Below, piece after piece: positions 23,183-32,826 of a DNA stretch of 64,000 bases (position 1 is the first letter of the stretch; the number at the start of each line of letters is the position of its first letter). The stretch comes from Nicotiana tabacum (Eukaryota > Streptophyta > Magnoliopsida > Solanales > Solanaceae). The translations under genes were made by a program, and so were the position numbers. The stretch spans positions 99,532,266 through 99,596,265 of the forward strand of contig NC_134102.1 of the NCBI RefSeq assembly GCF_000715075.1, read 5' to 3'. Under the pieces are notes generated by a model. The model did no database searches. It was not told the DNA's origin and saw only the letters and a program-made list of their open reading frames with translations.

Positions 23183-25966
23183 GGGTGCTACGTGAGCACA
23201 AGCGAGCAATTGGGTGGACAATGTCTGACATTAAAGGCATTAGTCTAGCTTTCTGCATGCACAAAGTCCTCATGGAGGACGGACACAAGCCAAGTGTAGA
23301 ACACCAACGCCGACTAAATCCAATCATGAAAGAAGTGGTAAGAAAAGAAGTGATTAAGTGGCTTGATGCAGGTATTGTATTTCCAATCTCTGATAGTAAA
23401 TGGGTAAGCCCCGTTCAATGTGTGCCGAAGAAAGGGGGATAACCGTAGTAGTTAATGAAAATAATGACTTAATTCCTACAAGAACTGTAACTGGATGGAG
23501 AATTTGCATAGATTACAGAAAACTGAACAATGCCACCCGGAAAGACCACTTTCCCCTTCCTTTTATTGACCAAATGCTTGATAGATTAGCTGGCCAGGAA
23601 TACTACTGTTTCCTGGACGGTTATTCGGGGTATAATCAGATTGCTATAGCCCCAGAAGACCAAGAGAAAACTACATTTACATGTCCTTATGGCACGTATG
23701 CGTTCAAGAGAATGCCCTTCAGTCTTTGTAATGCACCTGCGACTTTTCAAAGGTGTATGATGGCTATTTTCACTGACATGGTTGAAAGATATGTAGAAGT
23801 ATTCATGGACGATTTTTCTGTGTTTGGATGTTCTTTTGATAGTTGTTTGATGAACCTTGATAAAGTGCTAGCTAGGTGTGAAGAGACGAACTTGGTGCTA
23901 AACTGGGAAAAGTGCCATTTCATGGTACGTGAAGGTATAGTTTTAGGGCACAAGGTTTCAAAAGATGGTCTACAGGTGGATAAAGCAAAGGTGGAGACGA
24001 TCGAAAAATTGCCCCCGCCGACATCCATCAAAGGCATTCGCAGTTTCTTGGGTCATGCAGGTTTTTATCGTCGTTTCATTAAAGATTTTTCGAAAATTTC
24101 TTCCCTTTGTGCAGGCTTCTAGAGAAAGACGTTACCTTCAAGTTTGATAATGCATGTCTGAAAGCATTTGAGGAGCTGAAGCGAAGATTGGTGACTGCAC
24201 CAATTATCATTGGCCCCGATTGGGCACAACCATTTGAGTTGATGCGCGATGCAAGTGACATAGCAATTGGAGCGGTGTTGGGGCAAAGGAGGGATAAAAT
24301 CTTTCACTCCATTTATTATGCAAGCAAAACTATGAATCCAGCTCAGATGAATTATACAGTGACTGAAAAGGAGTTGCTTGCAGTGGTGTGGGCGTTTGAC
24401 AAGTTCAGATCCTATCTAGTGGGAACCAAAGTCATCGTCTACACAGATCATTCAGCTATCAGATACCTATTTGAAAAGAAAGACGCCAAGCCGAGGCTGA
24501 TTCGTTGGGTCCTCCTCTTGCAAGAATTTGACTTAGAGATCCGAGATCGAAAAGGGACAGAAAATCAAGTGGCCGATCATTTGTCCAGATTAGAGAGCCG
24601 GAACCATGTAGCTGAAGGAGGGTCAATTAAAGAAACATTTCCGGATGAGCAAATATTAGCAATCACCTCAGGTGAAGCCCCATGGTATGCAGATTATGTG
24701 AATTTTATCGCAAGTGGGGTGACGCCACTAGAATGGACAGCTGACAATAGAAGAAGATTCCTACATGATGTAAGGTTCTACGTGTGGGATGAGCCATTCC
24801 TATATAGGCAGTATGCAGATCAGTTGGTGAGAAGGTGTGTTCCTGAGGAAGAGATGAAGGCTATACTACATGACTGCCATGCGTCACCATATGGAGGTCA
24901 TCACGGCGGGGATAGAACCGCCCAAAAAGTGCTACAATCAGGTTTTTATTGGCCAAAATTGTTTAAGGATGCACATGCCTTCGTTAAAAATTGTGATAGA
25001 TGCCAAAGAACTGGAACTATCACGAGGAAGCACGAGATGCCCTTGCAAAATATACTGGCGGTAGAACTTTTTGATGTTTGGGGGATTGATTTTATGGGAC
25101 CATTCCCATATTCTAACGGACACAGATACATCTTGGTGGCGGTCGACTATGTTTCTAAGTGGGTAGAGGCCATAGCTCTTCCTACTAACGACGCAAAGGT
25201 TGTGGTAGGCTTTGTAAAGAAGCACATCTTCACACGTTTTGGGACCCCAAGAGTGTTGATAAGCGACGGGGGAACTCACTTTTGTAACAAACTGCTGAAT
25301 AATATTCTTGCAAAATACGGAGTCAAGCACAAAGTTTCCACTGCCTATCATCCCCAAACGAGTGGTCAAGTAGAAGTTTCCAACAGAGAGGTCAAGCAGA
25401 TTTTGGAAAAGACAGTAAGTATGAATAGAAAGGACTGGGCCGGGAAGCTGGATGACGCATTATGGGCATATCGCACTGCGTACAAGACCCCAATAGGCAC
25501 TTCTCCGTACAGGTTGGTTTATGGGAAGGCCTGCCATCTACCCGTCGAGCTTGAACACAAAGCATATTGGGCGATTAAAAAGCTAAATATGGAGATGGAC
25601 TTGGCCGGTGAGAAGAGATTGCTACAACTCAACGAGCTTGATGAGTTTCGATTGCATGCGTATGAAAATGCCAAATTGTATAAAGAGAAGACCAAAAGAT
25701 GGCATGATAAGCATATCCAACATCGTGAGTTTGAACCAGGTCAAGAAATTCTACTGTTTAATTCAAGGCTAAAGCTTTTTCCAGGAAAGCTTAAATCTCG
25801 ATGGTCGGGTCCGTTTGAAGTGGTTAGTGTGAAACCTCATGGTGCGATAGAATTGTGTGATAAGGGGTCCAATACGACATTCTTGGTAAATGGCCAAAGA
25901 GTAAAACACTATTGGGGTGGTGACATTGCACGTCACAAGACCACAATGGATTTAGTGGAGGCATGA
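23110..25966 (+). pseudogene. pol: RT-RNaseH-integrase, internal copy 1 (two frameshifts)
   Basis: The RT N-terminus (23110-23442) ends at PKKGG followed by a stop, because a base is missing in the GGGGGATAA context; copy 2 shares this. RT continues from 23400 with the catalytic [10 protein letters not shown] and FMDDFSVFG motifs. The usually invariant MPFGLCNAP reads MPFSLCNAP here. A missing C near 24105 shifts the frame again. From 24107 to 25966 RNaseH (DASD, TEKE, YTDH) and integrase (HHCC zinc finger, then [24 protein letters not shown] as the DDE triad) are open. Copy 1 has RDASD where copy 2 has CDASD; the catalytic Asp is kept. Confidence 0.9.
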
Positions 25967-27009
25967 AGAACATGTTGCGTCGTGCCGCGACGTTAAATCA
26001 GGCGCTTCTTGGGAGGCCACCCAAGTTAGTTAGTTTATTTTTATTTTTATTTTTAAATTTTTTTTTCTTTTTGTAGGACATAGATCTTATTCAAAAAAAA
26101 AAAATAAAATAAATAAATTAAAAAGTTCCCCAGATATGAGAAAACGAGGCGGATGCGTCGCGTCCCCCTCAGAAAAAAAAAAAAAAAAAAAATTTGACGG
26201 GCCAATTGCTCAAGGCAGTGAAGTCTGCCTATCGCGCCCGTGTCGCGTCCGAAAATTTTTGAAGGAAGACAAGGGGATGCGTCGCGTCAAAGCTCGCACG
26301 CACAGGTAAGTAATATATATTTTAACACATCTTAAGATAACCTATTCGAAAAAAACGTTTCTTGCGACGCATCCACTCGTCTCTTTTTGGCGACGCCTAC
26401 GAACGCAGAACAGAATTCTCTCATCGAAATTGTAACGCATACAAACGCAATAAGCTCAAACGCGACAGGTACGCATCATCCTCTTCGTTCTTCCGTTGGC
26501 TTCTCTCCTAATTCGTCTCTCCTCCCTCCTTCAATGGTAGCAACAAGTAGGTTTTGCAATTTCAAAATTTTTAGGGCTGTCGTTCATGGTAGTTGTAATG
26601 GTTGCGAGATGATAAACTATAATTCCCTTCATCTCGTCCAACTTTGGGAGGGTAGTTGCATTGCTCAACTGATAGAATGAACTAGGCACACTTGTTGCAT
26701 ACCACATGTTCGACGAATTGTCCCTGAGGAAAATTTAGGCGTCGGTGAAGTCTGAGTAACCGAGCAACATTGGTGTATGCTTGAGAATAAGTGTGGGGTC
26801 GAGTGAGGGGCTATGTGAAATTGAATTTTTGAAGAGAGTTATCACATACTTGCTGAAAGTCATGAGCTACAATTCCATGAAGAGTGAATGGCATGACTTT
26901 ACGAATAAATTGAAGTCTGCAAGCTGTTGCAATTGCTTTCAAGCTGAACTTCGCTGTTTCATCTGCTAATTGTTGAATTCTTTGCATTGCAGGTACTTAG
27001 ATTCGTAAA
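25967..27009 (+). other. Leader between integrase and ORF3, copy 1
   Basis: About 1 kb of non-coding DNA with an A/T-rich part (26040-26130), GC-rich words related to those in the LTR (GGATGCGTCGCGTCC around 26150 and 26275, GCGACGCATCC near 26365) and good splice signals. A non-ATG frame at 26387-26680 lies wholly inside the inferred intron and is not taken as a gene. The leader is nearly identical in copy 2 (36698-37732). Confidence 0.6.
26306..26992 (+). other. Putative intron in the ORF3 leader, copy 1
   Basis: The donor is ACAG|GTAAGT at 26302-26311. The acceptor TTTGCATTGCAG| ends at 26992, 17 bp before the ORF3 ATG. A branch-point-like CTAAT lies near 26966. The interval is 687 bp. 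Splicing is inferred from consensus only. Alternative donors such as ACAG|GTACGC near 26465 exist. Confidence 0.5.
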
Positions 27010-28538
27010 ATGACAGCAGTGAGTAAACCATCCAAGCAACAAGACAAAGATGGTAACAAGCAACCGCCCAAAAAGCCTACCGGAAGGGCAGCGGGCGGTC
27101 CAAATCCACAGAAAAAGAGGAAGCGGACGGAGAAGGAAATGGAACTGCTGCCTAGGCAGTTAAGTGATGATTCAGAGCAAGAGGAGGAGGCAACATTGGT
27201 CAGGAGGACAGTGAAGAAGGGTATTACACCAAGCAAAGGAATAGAGATAAGAGAGCCTGTGACATACCAAAGAAAAGCTTCGAGAATGAGTGCTCCGACT
27301 GATAAAGGGAAGGAGAAGATTACTACAGAATCTGAATCCGATTCCGATTCGGACAATGACCACCTACAGGTCAACATGAGTGATGAAGACGAGGGTGAAC
27401 CCATAGACCGAGTTGATTGGGAGAAATACTTTGTTAATGAGAAGGCATTCCGAGCCTATAAGAAGATACTGGTTTCAAAGAAGTATATTCCGGAAAAGCC
27501 GATAAACATCGGACCACTTAAGACAAAGTACTCAGAGTTTCTAAAGTCAATTCGAGAGGTGCAAAAATGGGGACCCATTCTGAAAGGTCACGGCAAAGCC
27601 AACCTCACCATTGTTAGAGAGCTCTACGCCAATTGGCGTCACGCAAGGGGAAACATTGTGCGAGTAAGAGGGGTAGATATTAATGTGTCAGCTGAAGCTC
27701 TGAATAACTTCTTAAGGGTGCCACACACACTTACAGACAGGTTTGACGCCATATGCAAAACACCAGATTATGCACACATTAAGTCTGTCCTATGCCCTAC
27801 CAGGAAGGATGCAGAATGGAAGCATGGGAGTATGGAGTACCACTCTATAGCAAAGGAATTCATGAGTGCGTTAGCACGTGTGGCTCTAAATTTCATTTGT
27901 AACCGCCTGCTGCCATGCCAACATAAAACTGATGTCCCTCGTTACCGCGCACTCGTATTATATGCTTTATTAGAGGGGATACCACTCAACTTCGGAGCCA
28001 TCATGCATGATCAAATGCAGCGAACCAGGATGAATTACAAGTGGAGGCTGTTCTTTGCTAATACCCTAACGGCTTTTTTAACAGAGAGGGGAGTACTATG
28101 GGACAAGGAGAATGACGACATTGAGGCTAAAGCTCCAAGACCATATGATGTCACTCATGTTCTAGAGCCGAACAAGGGAACAGGGCTGAGCTGCTAGCGA
28201 CTCGTGTCGAGTTGAGTGCCACCAGGGATGAGTTGAGACAGACTCGTGCGGATCTAAGCCGAGTTCAGACCGAGCAGGCCACGATGATGAAGGAGATATC
28301 ATTACTCCTCAGAGCTCTGGTTCAATGTGCAGGTAAAGACATCTCCCAGCTGATTGCATCATCCACTGCCGGACCATCCACTCATGTTCCTCCCATAGTC
28401 ACCGAGGCTCCACTCAACAGGCCTACTGAGGTCGCTGTAACACCTGATACAGAATCCGCACCAGTTGTTGATGATAGGAATGCTATGGATGCAGATGCTC
28501 CTCCACAGACTGCGGATGAGCCCTCCACCTTGACTTGA
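27010..28538 (+). pseudogene. ORF3 downstream of integrase, copy 1 (61-bp deletion)
   Basis: The ATG at 27010 opens 395 codons: a basic N-terminus with KKRKR (residues 35-39), an acidic-serine run ESESDSDSDND (107-117) and a folded core (VDWEKYFVNEKAF through LLEGIPLNFGAIM). The core resembles what I recall as the 'putative plant transposon protein' domain found in Athila ORF3 products. A 61-bp deletion relative to copy 2, at about 28180, shifts the frame, and the C-terminal coiled-coil part continues in another frame at 28212-28538. No signal peptide or membrane segment is visible, so it does not look like a classical envelope. The KKRKR stretch suggests nuclear entry. Function unknown. Confidence 0.75.
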
Positions 28539-28572
28539 GGGAGTTCTTCTCACCCTACTTTACCTTGTTTGT

Positions 28573-28610
28573 GTGCGTTGGGGACAACGCACAGTCCTAA
28601 GTGTGGGGTA
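28573..28610 (+). promoter_or_regulatory. Hairpin plus PPT-like motif after ORF3, copy 1
   Basis: GTGCGTTG, loop GGGA, CAACGCAC (28573-28592) is a perfect 8-bp stem. It is followed 6 bp later by AAGTGTGGGGTA (28599-28610). It lies 35 bp after the ORF3 stop. The layout is the same as at the genuine 3' PPT. Confidence 0.7.
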
Positions 28611-28735
28611 GGGGTGATTCATGTTTGATGTATGGATGAATGTACTAAAATATTCACTGGATTAATGGCATAAAATAGCAGTAAATTCATCTATATGGAG
28701 TAACTATCAGTTTATCTATCAGTTTATCATTATGA

Positions 28736-28781
<46 letters not shown>

Positions 28782-30265
28782 TCTTTGTAGATAGTAATAA
28801 TCCCCTGTGGTTTTTCTTTGTGCCTCGGTTCTTTTCCATGGGATGTAGTTTGAACCGGGTAATTTTGTTTTCTTTTTAGAGTAGAGTAGGAATGTAGGGA
28901 ATAAAAGGAGGAAGAATGATGAACCTAGGTGACCTTGACTTGGTTGATAATGGCATATTTAGGCTTTTACATATGTAATATCTTCCCGTCTCACTCTGAA
29001 ATTATTGATGATGCCTTGTTAAAATGGATAGCATGTTTTGTGGCGCCTATTTCTCATTTTCTTGACTTGTGTTCACTTTGCGCTTAATGCTTAATATCTC
29101 GTTGCTCCGTGAATACTTGCATTGTTTGAGAGTCGGAATGTGACCGTCCTTAGCGAGTCATATGCCATGTGTGGTGAGGTTTTTGTGTAGTCCATGTAGT
29201 GTACTTGTGTCTAGAACTTGCCCGGTATGTGAGTTGAAGCGAAATTTTAGGTGATGCTCGGTTTGAAAAATGATTTTAGGCTTTCTTTGATCTTTTTGAG
29301 CTTATTGCTTATCACAAATAAAATCTATCCCTAGTTAACCCTTTTGAGCCTGTAGACCTTTTATTTGGTACCCACATTACAAGCCTATACCCTTTTTATT
29401 CTTAATTGACATTGTTTTGATCCTTTTACCTCTTAAAGCACTTTAATTGTTAGATGAGCGCTAAAAGAAGTAAGAAGGGACTAAGTGTGGGGTGACTTTT
29501 GAGTGGAACCAATGAAAGAAAGAAGGGTACACTTATTTTGTAAAATAATACACCACTAGCGGAAAGTGAAAAAAAAAAAAGAAAAATATAAACGAATAAA
29601 TTGTTGTCGTGTTCTTGCTAGTGGGTATGAATTAAAGTAGTGCTTAAAGAAAGAGGAAATATTGTTTGAAGTGATATTATTGGTGAAATTGAAAGGGTGT
29701 TGAAGAATTCGCGCTTAAGTTATTTGATGATGTGTTAAAGTGCTTAGGAGGGTGAGTCACTATTCCTTAAATATATCCTACCCGTCCCTTAGCCCACATT
29801 ACAACCATGAAAAAGTCCTAATTGATTTTAGATCGAGCGAGCTTACATTAGTAGAGATTTACATTAAGGGCAAGCCTATGGTACCAACTACATGCATGTG
29901 ACTTCTTTTGTGAGAGTGAGCGATTTTCTTTGTGAGCATGAGATTCGAATGTGTGGATTGATTTTACTCTCTCTGCTTTTGTTGTGAGGGCACATGGTTT
30001 CACGAGGGATAGGTAACGTTATTAGACTTCTCTATGATGTTGGTTGTTCAAGCCATGAGTGCATTGTGACATTGAGTCAGTTTTTGAGGTTAGGATTGTT
30101 GTGAGCATGTTGTCTTTGTTCGAATATGTTTAAAGAATGGCATAAGTAAAGGGAAGGGTATGTGATGCATAGTCTAGAGCCTAATTGTTGCAAATAACCA
30201 CGGTCATAGGTGCAGTGTGCTTTGAATGATAAGAGCTTAATTTTGTTTCGTCTACTATAGGATGG

Positions 30266-30302
30266 TTTGTTCGAGGACGAACAAAGGTTTAAGTGTGGGG
30301 TA
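30266..30302 (+). promoter_or_regulatory. Hairpin and polypurine tract before LTR2
   Basis: TTTGTTCG, loop AGGA, CGAACAAA (30266-30285), then AAGTGTGGGGTA (30291-30302), then LTR2 from 30304. It is the 3' plus-strand primer of internal copy 1. Confidence 0.8.
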
Positions 30303-30303
30303 G

Positions 30304-31271
30304 TGATGTTTGGCATATTTCGATATGTGTTGATGTTACTTTACCCATGTTTTAACCACTTCTTGATGTTATTTAATCTTTAAAACGCCCAACATGGTGT
30401 AATTATTGGTTTGATGACTAATTAAGTTATGTGTGACGATTTAAGGTGTTCGGAGTGCAAAATATGAAGAAAATGTGGTTTAGCCAGAGGAAGAAGGGTT
30501 GGATGCGTCGCATCCAACCTAGGAAAACATCATCCTGCATGCAACCTTAGCGGTGAAGTTGGGCCATAGCGTCCGCCATCGCGTGCAAAGCTGAGAAATA
30601 GAGGAGAAGGCTGGATGCGTCGCATCCACCTTCGCAGGAAAAAATTGAAATGGAGGACAAGGTGGATGCGTCGCATCCACATTAGCATCAATCCCTGAAG
30701 CCGATTTGGACTAGGAATAGGAGAGCTTTGGCCCACGACTTTTGTACGCAATATATAAGCCAAAAACGCCTCCCTTAGGTTATCTAACATATTGGGAAGG
30801 GGAAAAAGCCACGACAAAGCTGTGGAGGCCGGAATTCATCGAGTTTCATCTTTCTCCCACCAAACTTAGTAATTTTTATGTTTCTTTATATGATTTGTTG
30901 TTTGGCTACCATGTCTATGTGGAGCTAAACTTCACGTTCTAGGGTTGTGGTTCTTTCATGACTATTGTTAGTCGGTCAATTCAATTGAAGAATACAATAG
31001 GATTGTTAGATAGACCATAACCCTAGATCGTTTTCATTACATTGATATCATTAAAATCTGCTCTTTCTCTGTTCAAAGTTTATTATTTATATTTTTCTTA
31101 TTTAATTAGTTGGAATAAAATATTTTTAGATTTAATTCTTGTTTAGATAATTAGGATAGTCTAATTTAGTTAATAGTTAATCATAAGTCCTCGTGGGTTC
31201 GACATCCGACTTTTAGTCACTTTATTACTCGACGACCGCGTATACTTGCGTGAGTGTGTTTGGTCGCAACA
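30304..31271 (+). mobile_element. LTR2 of family B (middle LTR)
   Basis: A 968-bp LTR. It shares several left-third variants with LTR3 against LTR1 (for example AAAATGTGG, TTAGCGGTG, GAGAAGGCTGG). At the one right-end variant (GACCGCG) it agrees with LTR1 against LTR3 (GACCACG). It is preceded by a PPT and followed by a PBS, so it serves as 3' LTR of copy 1 and 5' LTR of copy 2. Confidence 0.9.
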
Positions 31272-31277
31272 AGTTTT

Positions 31278-31295
31278 TGGCGCCGTTGCCGGGGA
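31278..31295 (+). promoter_or_regulatory. Primer-binding site for tRNA-Asp, internal copy 2
   Basis: TGGCGCCGTTGCCGGGGA, identical to the site after LTR1 and at the same distance from its LTR. Confidence 0.85.
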
Positions 31296-31400
31296 CTTAG
31301 AAATTAGCTACGTGACTAAGTTAAGCTTTTATTAGATATTTGTTTTCAAGTTTTAATTTTCAGTTTGCCTGGTTTGTGTCAACGCAGGGTCTTCTCTCGA

Positions 31401-32826
31401 ATGCAGAGGAGTAGAAGTGCAAACAACCTCATTCCTCTTGATCCAGAAATCGAACGAACACTACATAGAGTGAGAAGGGAACACGAAGCTAGAATGAGAA
31501 TAGAAAGAGATTTGGACATCGCAGTCCAACCACAGCCAATAGATATGGCAGGCAATGAAGAGCGTCCGGTAATTGAAGCCGCAAGGACCAATCTTGCGAA
31601 TATGACTCAGGCTATTGTGAAGCCTGATATCACTGGGCATTTTGAACTCAAACAGTACATGGTACAGCTGATTCAGTCCACAGGACAATATGTGGGTCTA
31701 TCTCATGAGGACCCGCAGAGGCATATTCAGAACTTCTTGGAAATCACGGACACTTACAATTATCCGAACATCTCCAAGGACTATGTCAGGCTGACACTAT
31801 TCCCTTTTTCACTATTGGGGGAAGCTAAAGAATGGTTGCAAAAGGAGCCTGCGAACTCTATCCACACTTGGGATGATCTAGCAAGGAAATTCCTGATCAA
31901 GTTTTTCCCAACTAAGAAGACAAAGTCGTTGAGGAGCCAAATTCTTGGGTTCCAACAACGGGATGGCGAGACACTTCGTCAAGCTTGGGAAAGATACAAG
32001 AAACTACTCAGAGACTGCCCGCATCATTGTCAAACTGATGAGGTATTGGGTCACACTTTTGTTGATGGGTTAGATGAAGCATCAAAGATGAATCTTGACT
32101 CAGCTTGTGGGGGTAGTTGCATGGCAAGACCGTATAGTGAAATACAACTCTTGCTAAATAATTTCACTGCTAATGACCATAATTGGCAAGGAGAGGGGGA
32201 TTCACGAAGGGGTAATTAAACAGAAGGCCGCCGGTTTGATTGAGCTTGATGACTTTTCCGCCATGAGAGCCGATATAGCAAAATTGGCAAATCAGATGAA
32301 TAGAATGACAACACAACAAATGCAACATGTACAGCAGATGTCTATTTGTTGCGAACTATGCGGAGACAGTCATATGATTGACATGTGCCCCACGAATCCT
32401 GAATCTATATACTATGTGGGACAACAAAACAGAGGTCCTATGAATCAACATGCGCAATATGGGAACACTTACAACCCAAACTGGAGGAATCATCCTAACT
32501 TCTCATGGGGCGGAAGTCAACAGAATCAGTATAGGCCTCAAGGGAATTTTACTCAACCTCAGAAGCCACCCCAACAAATGGAAGAAAGTACGAATGACTT
32601 GCTGAAAAAGTTGTTACTAGACAATCAACAGCTCAGGACCGATTTCAGAAATCTTGAGAGGCAAATGGGGCAGTTAGCAGCAAACCAAAATACTAGACCT
32701 ACAGGCTCACTTCCCAGTGATACAGAGAAGAACCCTCAAATTAATGCAGTTACACTTAGAAACGGGAGGGAACTAGAGGAAGTGCCAAGGAAGATAAAAG
32801 AAAAACCTATACCTGGGGGGAGTTGA
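31401..32826 (+). pseudogene. gag: Gag, internal copy 2 (frameshifted at a different place)
   Basis: ATG at 31401. The first frame runs through the gag core without the copy 1 lesion but stops at 32217-32219, because an extra T gives GGGGTAATTAA. The remainder, with the zinc-knuckle-like CELCGDSHMIDMC and the Q-rich tail, is open in another frame from 32173 to 32826. An extra G near 32815 changes the C-terminal residues relative to copy 1. Each copy is therefore intact where the other is broken. Confidence 0.85.

Larger units (their letters stand above)
28539..30303 (+). other. 3' non-coding region, internal copy 1
   Basis: About 1.8 kb without coding potential. It contains an (AT)n run (28743-28778), three copies of AAGTGTGGGGT (28599, 29483, 30291) and two hairpins with GGGA or AGGA loops (28573-28592 and 30266-30285). 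It is collinear with the inverted 3' region of family E (49830 back to 48311), sharing blocks such as TCTAGAACTTG, CACATTACAAGCC, AAATATATCCTACCC and TTTGAACCGGGT. Confidence 0.7.

Noticed and set aside
26387..26680. 97-codon frame between integrase and ORF3 (also 37110-37403)
   Set aside because: It starts at a non-ATG codon, lies inside the inferred intron, and has no recognisable motif. The two copies are a tandem duplicate, so conservation is uninformative.
27010..28538. ORF3 as a true envelope gene
   Set aside because: No signal peptide, transmembrane helix or fusion-like segment can be seen. The KKRKR and coiled-coil features suggest an intracellular protein.
28743..28778. (AT)n run as an origin or promoter
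   Set aside because: A simple dinucleotide repeat whose length differs between the two tandem copies; no further signal.
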